Positions 1 through 6,300 of a DNA stretch of 13,650 bases are shown piece by piece; the stretch's first letter is position 1, and every line of letters starts with the position of its first letter. Source of the DNA: Thermoplasmatota archaeon (GTDB taxonomy: Archaea > Thermoplasmatota > Thermoplasmata > RBG-16-68-12 > JAJISG01); contig JAJISK010000010.1 in assembly GCA_022848785.1 (NCBI GenBank), positions 1-13,650 of the forward strand, written 5' to 3'. A model generated the notes under the pieces. The model was not told the origin of the DNA and ran no database searches. It worked only from the letters and a program-made list of their open reading frames with translations. The translations under genes and the position numbers were made by a program.

Positions 1-961
1 AGGCGACCGCCTCCTTGCTCGACAACACATGCATGGCCGCCTTAATCATGCTTTCCGCGGTCAGTCCGTACTTGTCCAGGACCGCGAAGCCGTCTCCACT
101 CTCCCCGAAGATGTCGGGGACTCCGATGATCTGCATGGGGACAGGATACTCCTGGGCCAGGAGTTCCGAGACCGCGCTGCCCATCCCCCCGAGGACCGTA
201 TGCTCCTCGGCCGTGACCACCGCACCCGTGTCCCGAGCCGCCTTGAGCAGCGTCTCCCGGTCCAGGGGCTTCACGCTGCTGTTGTTCACCACACGGGCAT
301 CCACTCCCTGCGTCGCCAACTCCTCGGCCGCCTCCAGCGCGCGGGATACCATGATCCCGGTGGCGACGAGGGCCACGTCGTCCCCGTCCCGCATGACCGT
401 CGCCTTCCCCAGCGCGAAGGGGTCCTCGGGCGCCGTGAGCACGGGGAACTTGGCCCGGCTGAAGCGGCAGTAGAGGGGTCCCGGGACCTCCGCGGCCAGG
501 TAGACGGCCTTCCCCACCTCCAGCGCGTCGCAGGGGACGAGGACCTTCATGTTCGGAAGAGCCCGCAAGAGGCCCACGTCCTCGTTCATCTGGTGGGTCG
601 CCCCGTCGGGGCCGACGGTGAGTCCGGCGTGACTGCAAAAGATCTTGACGGGAAGGTCGGGGTAGGCGACGGATTGCCGGATGATGTTGTACACCTGGGA
701 GGTCCCGAAGACGGAGTAGGTGCACGCAAAGGCCACCTTCCCGCTCATGGCGAACCCGGCGGCGATCGCCACCATGTTCTGTTCCGCGATGCCGACGTTG
801 AACAACCGGTCGGGGAACGCTTCGCCGAAGAGGGAGGTCTTCAGCGACTCCGTGGTATCGGCGCCCAGGACGACGATATCGTCCCGTTTCCGGCCGAGAT
901 CCACCAGGGCCTGGCCGAAGTGGTTCCGCATGGACTCCATCTTCCAGGGCTTCGAGTTCAC
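1..961 (-). CDS. Transketolase, C-terminal subunit (partial, runs off left edge)
   Basis: This is the pyrimidine-binding plus C-terminal half of a split transketolase, which pairs with the neighbouring N-terminal subunit to move two-carbon ketol units between sugar phosphates using thiamine diphosphate. About 320 codons are visible without a stop. The family is usually 310-325 residues, so only a few codons should be missing. The N-terminus begins VNSKPWKMESMRNHFG. GIAEQN at residues 57-62 carries the glutamate (E60) that activates the cofactor in this family. The loop HAGLTVGPDGATHQ and the later VVTAEEHTVLGGMGS are typical of transketolase and DXS-type proteins. The start is GTG at 961, with GGGGGAG (973-967) five bases upstream. 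It overlaps the stop of the N-terminal subunit as GTGA, so translation is probably coupled. A DXS or pyruvate dehydrogenase beta subunit is less likely given the short paired subunit alongside. Confidence 0.93.
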   Translation of the reverse strand, partial: MNSKPWKMESMRNHFGQALVDLGRKRDDIVVLGADTTESLKTSLFGEAFPDRLFNVGIAEQNMVAIAAGFAMSGKVAFACTYSVFGTSQVYNIIRQSVAYPDLPVKIFCSHAGLTVGPDGATHQMNEDVGLLRALPNMKVLVPCDALEVGKAVYLAAEVPGPLYCRFSRAKFPVLTAPEDPFALGKATVMRDGDDVALVATGIMVSRALEAAEELATQGVDARVVNNSSVKPLDRETLLKAARDTGAVVTAEEHTVLGGMGSAVSELLAQEYPVPMQIIGVPDIFGESGDGFAVLDKYGLTAESMIKAAMHVLSSKEAVA

Positions 962-1791
962 GACGGCTCCCCCAGCTCGCTCAGCGCCTGCTCGAGCTCC
1001 TCGTCGGTCGGGGCCGTGCCGTGGAACCGGAGGACGTTTTCCATGAAGCTTACGCCTTTCCCCTTCACCGTCTGGGCGACAATCATCGTCGGCCGGCCGT
1101 GCGTCGTGCGGGCCTCGTAGAGGGCCCCCAGGATGGACTCCATGTCGTGGCCGTCGATCTCCAGGACGTTCCACCCGAAGGCGCGCCACTTGTCCGCGAG
1201 GGGCTCCAGCGGCATGATGTCCTCCGTCCGCCGCTCCTGCTGGAGCTGGTTCCGGTCGAGGATGGCCGTCAGGTTGTCCAGCTTGAAGTTGGCCCCCGCC
1301 ATGGCGGCCTCCCACGTCTGTCCGACGTCGTTCTCCCCGTCCCCCAACATGGCGTAGACGTGGTAGTCCCGCCCGTCCAAACGGCCCGCCAGGGCCATGC
1401 CGATGGAGATGCTCAGACCCTGGCCCTCGGCGCCCGCCGGCGCCTCGATCCCAGGCGTGCTCCCGTACTCCGGGTGGCCCTGGAGGTGGCTGCCGAGCTT
1501 TCGGAGCGTCACGAGATCGTCCACGGGGAAGAAGCCGCGCTCCGCGAGCGCGGCGTAGAGCACGGGGCAGCCGTGGCCCTTGCTGAGGACGAAGCGGTCC
1601 CGGTCCACCCAGGAGGGATCCTTCGGGTCCAGGCGGAGGATGTGGAAGTACAGAGCCGCGATGACGTCGGCGGCGGAGAGAGAGCCTCCGGGGTGACCGG
1701 AGCCCGCGGCGTGGGTCATCTTGACGACGTGCACCCGAAGCACCCGAGCCCTCTCATCCAACTCGTCGATGAGGGCCTGGTCCAAGCCCAT
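958..1791 (-). CDS. Transketolase, N-terminal (thiamine diphosphate-binding) subunit
   Basis: This 277-residue cytosolic subunit binds thiamine diphosphate and forms a transketolase with the C-terminal subunit encoded immediately downstream. GSGHPGG (residues 30-36) and SKGHG (70-74) carry conserved active-site histidines. The cofactor motif starts at GDGE (150-153) and ends with the metal-ligand position N181 in ILDRNQLQQ. The length matches archaeal and bacterial split N-subunits of about 270-285 residues. The ATG start fits the family N-terminus. In archaea lacking the oxidative branch, this enzyme helps make ribose 5-phosphate or erythrose 4-phosphate; the exact role here is inferred. A promoter-like TATA element lies about 50 bases upstream, so it may be transcribed separately from the membrane protein gene before it. 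Confidence 0.95.
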   Translation of the reverse strand: MGLDQALIDELDERARVLRVHVVKMTHAAGSGHPGGSLSAADVIAALYFHILRLDPKDPSWVDRDRFVLSKGHGCPVLYAALAERGFFPVDDLVTLRKLGSHLQGHPEYGSTPGIEAPAGAEGQGLSISIGMALAGRLDGRDYHVYAMLGDGENDVGQTWEAAMAGANFKLDNLTAILDRNQLQQERRTEDIMPLEPLADKWRAFGWNVLEIDGHDMESILGALYEARTTHGRPTMIVAQTVKGKGVSFMENVLRFHGTAPTDEELEQALSELGEPS

Positions 1792-1802
1792 CGCTGTTCC
1801 AA

Positions 1803-1818
1803 CCCCCGCAGTCGGGGG
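1803..1818 (-). promoter_or_regulatory. GC-rich hairpin in the transketolase leader
   Basis: A perfect 6-bp inverted repeat, CCCCCG-ACTG-CGGGGG on the minus strand, ends 11 bases before the transketolase ATG. With the TATA-like element at 1844-1837, the predicted transcript start falls within or next to this stem. It would then either be the 5' end of the mRNA or a protein-binding site over the start. The function is unknown. Confidence 0.4.
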
Positions 1819-1836
1819 GGCCCTAGAGAGGTGGGC

Positions 1837-1844
1837 TAATTAAG
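1837..1844 (-). promoter_or_regulatory. TATA-like box for the transketolase genes
   Basis: The minus strand reads CTTAATTA in a GC-rich setting, about 46 bases before the ATG at 1791. The usual archaeal spacing of about 25 bases to the start would place initiation near 1815 and give a leader of roughly 24 bases. No transcript evidence is available. Confidence 0.45.
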
Positions 1845-1859
1845 AATTGGGGTGGGGGC

Positions 1860-2291
1860 TCAGATCTCGCACCCGAGAGTCCAGCCGATGGGGGTGCCCC
1901 TCTCGTCCAGGAGGATGAGGTGGACCTCCCCTTCCAGGTTCATCCGGAAGACGTCCCCCGCCTGGAGGAACGCCGTGTTGGCGTCCATCGGGTGGAAGGA
2001 GAGGCCGGGAGTCCCCGGCGAGAGGTCCGTCAGGTTCCCCTCCTGGATGACCCGTCCCTCCTCGGTGTCCAGGACGATGGCCTTGTAGCCGATGGCCGCC
2101 ACCAGGTAGCTCCCTTCCACTTGCGTCACCGCCATCTGCACGCCCTCTCCCGTGCTCGTCCGATCGATGACGACGGGGAAGGTGCAGGCCTCCGGGGGAA
2201 CAAAAGTCCCGAGGCTGAGACCTACGATGACGGCCACCCCGAGCGAGACGAAGAAGATGGCGAGTGCCTTGAGGACGTGGATGCGCTCCAA
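1860..2291 (-). CDS. Small membrane-anchored protein of unknown function
   Basis: I do not recognise this 143-residue protein. The N-terminus is a short charged segment followed by one strong hydrophobic helix (about residues 8-30, KALAIFFVSLGVAVIVGLSL), which acts as an anchor or uncleaved signal. The remaining 110 residues are rich in predicted beta strands and carry two cysteines (C36 and C141) that could form a disulfide outside the membrane. Phrases such as YKAIVLDTEEGRVI resemble single blades of beta-propellers, but one copy is too little to assign a family. The start is TTG at 2291. An upstream in-frame stop (2309-2307) limits the choice, and GAGGAG (2308-2303) lies 11 bases before it. 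It sits upstream of the transketolase genes on the same strand, separated by 68 bases containing a likely promoter, so a functional link is not established. Confidence 0.75.
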   Translation of the reverse strand: MERIHVLKALAIFFVSLGVAVIVGLSLGTFVPPEACTFPVVIDRTSTGEGVQMAVTQVEGSYLVAAIGYKAIVLDTEEGRVIQEGNLTDLSPGTPGLSFHPMDANTAFLQAGDVFRMNLEGEVHLILLDERGTPIGWTLGCEI

Positions 2292-2348
2292 TCGATTCGG
2301 CGCTCCTCAGGCGCGGGTCCGACTTGAATCTTCGCGAGGGGGGTAGGG

Positions 2349-2355
2349 CTTAAAG
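2349..2355 (+). promoter_or_regulatory. TATA-like box for the epimerase gene, possibly bidirectional
   Basis: CTTAAAG sits about 26 bases (from its centre) before the ATG at 2378, so transcription would begin at or within a few bases of the start codon. The bases before the ATG show no Shine-Dalgarno sequence, which agrees with a leaderless message. Read on the other strand the element is CTTTAAG, which would place a start near 2326 for the minus-strand gene starting at 2291. Confidence 0.45.
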
Positions 2356-2377
2356 GCGCCCGGCCTATGGTCGCCGG

Positions 2378-3049
2378 ATGATCAAGATCGCCCCCTCCAT
2401 CCTCGCGGCGGACTTCAGCCGGCTGGGGGAAGAGGTGAAGCGGGCGGAACGAGGGGGGGCCGACTACGTCCACATTGACGTGATGGACGGCCTGTTTGTC
2501 CCCAACATCACCATCGGGCCCCTGGTGATCGCCGCCCTTCGGCCTCACACCGATCTCCCCTTCGACGTGCACCTGATGATTCAGCGACCCGGGCGTTATG
2601 TGAGGGAATTCGCCGAGGCGGGGGCGAACATCATGACCATTCACCTCGAGGCCGAGGAGGAGCCCGAGGAGACCCTGGCCGCCATCCGGGATCACGGAAG
2701 CCGGCCGGGGTTGGCCATCAAGCCCAATACGACGTTGGAAGCGGCCAAGCCCTTGCTGCGCGACTTGGACCTCCTCCTGGTCATGACCGTGGAGCCGGGG
2801 TTTGGCGGCCAGGCCTTCATGAGCGAGGTCCTGCCGAAGGTGGAAGAGGCGCGGGAGTTCTTGGATGAGGAAGGACTCCACATTGAGCTGGAGGTGGATG
2901 GAGGCATTGATGGCGTGACGGCCGGGATGGCCGCCCGGGCGGGAGCCCGCGTGATCGTCGCCGGTACCGGGATCTATGAGGGCCGCGTGGGCTCCAACAT
3001 CGCCAAGATTCGGAAGAGCGCCGAAGACGGGCTCGAGCCCCCCCCGTGA
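2378..3049 (+). CDS. rpe: Ribulose-phosphate 3-epimerase
   Basis: This enzyme interconverts ribulose 5-phosphate and xylulose 5-phosphate in the non-oxidative pentose phosphate pathway, so it supplies a transketolase substrate. The 223 residues are full length for this TIM-barrel family. Visible signatures are APSILAADF at the N-terminus, HIDVMDGLFVPN (metal ligand H32 and catalytic D34), DVHLM (H65), EPGFGGQ (139-145) and VDGGI (D174, the second catalytic aspartate). The four metal ligands H32, D34, H65 and D174 are all present. The ATG start begins the first barrel strand directly, and a TATA-like box about 25 bases upstream suggests leaderless transcription. The gene is divergent from the transketolase operon and overlaps a tiny membrane-protein gene at its stop codon. 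Confidence 0.96.
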   Translation: MIKIAPSILAADFSRLGEEVKRAERGGADYVHIDVMDGLFVPNITIGPLVIAALRPHTDLPFDVHLMIQRPGRYVREFAEAGANIMTIHLEAEEEPEETLAAIRDHGSRPGLAIKPNTTLEAAKPLLRDLDLLLVMTVEPGFGGQAFMSEVLPKVEEAREFLDEEGLHIELEVDGGIDGVTAGMAARAGARVIVAGTGIYEGRVGSNIAKIRKSAEDGLEPPP

Positions 3050-3225
3050 GGGTCGCTTTGGAACCCGGGCTTCGAACTCTGCTCTACGTCCTGATCGGCG
3101 TGGTGGCGCCCTTGCTCGTGATCCTGTTCAACGTCCTCTTCGATCTGGTGGGCATCGTCCTGACCATCGCCATGATCGTGTGGATGGGATTGGCCCTCAC
3201 CCTGATGGGCCCCCTGCTGTCATGA
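3046..3225 (+). CDS. Small two-helix membrane protein coupled to the epimerase gene
   Basis: This is a 59-codon reading frame from GTG to TGA whose start overlaps the epimerase stop as GTGA. The product begins VRVALEPGLRTLLYVLIG. It is almost wholly hydrophobic after residue 10, with two probable membrane helices (about 11-31 and 33-58) separated by the polar N29/D33 region. I do not recognise a family. No Shine-Dalgarno sequence precedes the GTG, only a C-run, so translation probably depends on ribosomes finishing the epimerase gene. Support for a real gene is the exact overlap, the membrane-protein composition through its full length, and the fact that the frame ends before the promoter of the next gene. 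Conservation has not been tested. Confidence 0.6.
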   Translation: MRVALEPGLRTLLYVLIGVVAPLLVILFNVLFDLVGIVLTIAMIVWMGLALTLMGPLLS

Positions 3226-3262
3226 GAGGAGCGGGGTGGCCCGTGTATCGAGCTTGATAACG

Positions 3263-3279
3263 AAGTGGTCACTTTTATA
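3263..3279 (+). promoter_or_regulatory. TATA box with overlapping inverted repeat, promoter of the giant gene
   Basis: TTTTATA at 3273-3279 is the clearest TATA box in the window and would start transcription near 3301-3304, giving a leader of about 24 bases. Immediately upstream and overlapping it is an inverted repeat, AAGTG-GT-CACTT (3263-3274), covering the position where the TFB recognition element should lie. Such a placement would suit a repressor operator, but a 5-bp arm is short and chance is possible. Confidence 0.55.
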
Positions 3280-3300
3280 CTCGTACCTGGCCCCTAATCG

Positions 3301-3318
3301 CCCGGTACCCTCCGGGAG
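3301..3318 (+). promoter_or_regulatory. Leader hairpin and Shine-Dalgarno sequence that set the TTG start
   Basis: GGGAG at 3314-3318 stands 8 bases before the TTG at 3327 and fits the CCUCC end of 16S rRNA, which supports this unusual start. A possible stem CCCGG (3301-3305) with CCGGG (3312-3316) overlaps the same GGG, so folding of the short leader could hide the ribosome site. Confidence 0.4.
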
Positions 3319-3326
3319 TCGGTACA

Positions 3327-6300
3327 TTGACCTCCTGCCCGCTCTGCGACGCCTCCGTTATCGAAGCGACGCAGGCGTGTTCCTTCTGCGGCGCAGGCGT
3401 CAAGACACGGCCGAAGAAGGCGGGACGGGCGGAAGCCGAGCGACTCCTCGAGGCGTCGGCCCGAGAGATGGAATCGTCGCCCGAAGGTTTTGACGATCAC
3501 CGCGGTCGAGCCCTCCTCACGAAGGCCCAGAAGGCCTTGGAGAACGACGACCCCCAGGAAGCGGCCCGCCTCGGCCAGGGCCTGAAGAAGGGGTTGGACC
3601 TCGCGAAAGCGCGTGCAACATGGCGCGAAAAAATCAGCGAAGCGAAACTCAGGTTGGAGATCGCGGAGGGGGCGGGCATGGACGCGGCCACGGCCCAGGA
3701 GAAGGTCGACGCCCTGGCGGCGCGGGTCGAGCGGGACGACTTCCGAAACATGTCCCAGGCCCTCCAGGGGGCGACGCGGGGCCTGAAGCTTACGGGACAC
3801 GCCGGCAAGGCATGGAAGCGTCTGGGGGCCGCCCGGAAGCGCATCGGCTATGCGCGTGAGCGGGGCGGTCAGATCGAGAAGGCCCAGGAATTCCTGCAGA
3901 AGGCGGAGGAAGCCCTCCAGGGGGCGGACTTCGATAAGGCGAACGAACTCGCAGGAACCGCGAGCCGGGCCGCAGATTACGCCCGGAAGTACGCCCGCGC
4001 CGTGGACCTCATCGGAAGCGTCGAACGAAAGCTCCAGCAGGCCGCCGACCGCGGGGCCGACGTAAGCGAAGGGAAAGAGCACCTCCGGCAGGCCGAGAAG
4101 GCCCTGAAGATCGGGGTCTACGCCGACGCCCAGAAGTGGACACGGACCGCGCGCGAATTTGCCGAACGAGCTCGTAAGACTCGGATCGGAGAGGACGCGA
4201 TTCGGAAGGTCGAGAAGGCCCTCGAGGCGGAGGCCGCCGAGGGGTCGAACCTAGCCGAAACCATTTCCGTCCTGGAGGAGGCTTGGAGGGCCCTCGGGGA
4301 CGGGAAGTTTGGTGAGATCAAAAAACACCTCCGGAAGGCGAACGCCCTCGGGAAGGAGGCGGCTCGCTTCCGGAAGGCGCGGGAAACGATGGACCTCCTG
4401 AAGACCGAGATCGAGGACCTGCACGCCATGAAGGCCGATCCCACGAAGGCGGCGGAGGCGGCCACTCAGGCAGAGGAAGCGTTGGCGTCGGGCAACTGGC
4501 CCGCCTTCCGACGGGCCTGGGGTCGCGCCCAGCGGGAGACCAGCAAGGCGCGACGGGAGCGAGAACGGGAACTCGTCCTGAACACCGTCGAGATGCTCGT
4601 GGAGAAGGCCGGCAAGGGGGGTGTCAGCGCGACCGGGGCACGGGAACTCCTCGTGCAGGTGGAGAAGGCCCTCAGCAAGGGAAGCCACACCGAGATCGAG
4701 ACCCTGATCGAGGCGAAATTCGAGGCCGAGGCCACGAAGCGGGAGAACAAGCTGATTCGGCGCATGGCAGGCCTTCGAACGACCCAGGCTGAGCTCACGG
4801 TTGCGGGCATTGCGGTCAGCGCGGCGGCAGGCCTGCTCGAGAAGGCGGGGGAGGCCCTCAAGGACCAGCGAATCAGAGAAGCGGACGACCTCCTCACGAA
4901 GGCGGAGGAGGTCACCGAGGGTCTCAAGCAGGTCCTGGCCGCGGCCGCCCTGCGGGCGCTCGAGGACCTAAAGACGGAGCTGACGAGTCTGGATCGCCTG
5001 GAGGTCGGCGTGCCCAAGGCGCGCGCGTTCCGTGACCGGGCAGAAACGGCCTTGACCGAGGGGGATGCCCTCCAGGCCCTCGACCTGGCAAACCTGGGGC
5101 TGGAGTCGTGCAAGGAGGCCCGCCTGAAGCACTTCGACAAGATCGCCGAGAAGGAACTCCAGGCGATGCGGTCCACCGCCGCCCTGAAGGAGGCGAAGGA
5201 GAAACTGGGCACGGCACGGGAGTTTGCGGCCCTCCTCGGCCGGGCGGAGATCGATCACGAGGCCTTGGACGACGTCGTGGATCGGGCCGAGGAGGCGTTG
5301 GGGAAGAAGGAGGTCGAGGACCTCCAGGTCCTTCTCCGAGTCGTTAGCGAGTTGGAGAGCAGCCTAAAGGTCGCACTCAAGAAACACATCGGCACCCGCC
5401 TGGGAGAACTGGAGCGCATCATCCAGGAACTCCAGGACCTGGAGGAATCGGGGGAGTTCCGAGATGCCTTGACCAAGCTGCAGAAGGCCCTGAAGAAGGA
5501 TTCCCTCACGGAGGCCCTCGAGGAGGCCCAGGGTCTGGAGGTGAAGGTCGCCGAGGCCCAGACTCGCGAAGCCCAACGCCTCGCCGAGACGCAAGCGGAC
5601 GAGTTGGCGCGCCTTTCGGAACTGACGGCCCGTGTGAAGGGAATCCTGGAGAGCCTCTGGAAGGCCGGCATCGACGTGAGCGACTCACATGAAACGTTCC
5701 ACCAGGCGGTGGCCGCCTTACAGGAGAACGAGCTCGCCAAGGCGGGCCCCCTTCTGGAGGAACTGGAGGAGACCGCGGGGGCCATCCAGAGCGACCTGGG
5801 GCGGGCCGCCCACGAGTTCATCGCCTCGGCTCGGAGTCAGCTGAAGAGGGCGGAGAAGAATTGGAAGCCGATGCCCGAAGTCCGGGACATGGTTCTCACG
5901 GCCCAGGAGCTCTTCGAGGAGAAACGCTTCGACGAGGCCATCGAGGTAGCCCGCATCGCCGAGCGGAAGACGCGGTCCCAGAAGGAGCGGGCCAAGGACG
6001 AGGCCCGCGGCGACGTGACCCGCAAGATCCTCGCTTTCCAGGAACGCCTCTTCCATCTCAAGGAGGTCCTCCGGGATCTCCGTCGGGCGGACATCTCCAT
6101 CGAGGGGTCCGAGATCGTGTTGGAGCAGGTCGAGGAGTCCTTGGCCGAGGCGGATTTCGAGAGAGCGGATGGGAAGTTGGCCGGCCTCGAGGAGGTCGCC
6201 AACGGCCTCGCGAGAGGCCTCGAGATCGCGGCCAAGGACCTCCTCAAGAGCGTCGGTAGGCGGCTAGAGCAAGCCAAGGCCGAAGGGCTCTCCGTCCCCC

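Noticed and set aside
29..1120. Long plus-strand open frame opposite the transketolase genes
   Set aside because: It is antisense to two well-supported genes, has low-complexity composition rich in G, R, H, V and L, and shows no family signature. High GC makes such shadow frames common.
2367..2381. Mini-frame ATG GTC GCC GGA TGA overlapping the rpe start as ATGA
   Set aside because: The TATA-like spacing puts the transcript start at or close to 2378, so this frame would mostly not be transcribed. Four codons are too little to support as a leader peptide.
4611..4640. KAGKGGVSATG in the giant protein as a possible P-loop
   Set aside because: The spacing and residues do not fit GxxxxGK(S/T), no preceding beta strand or Walker B is seen, and it matches the loop position of a helical repeat.
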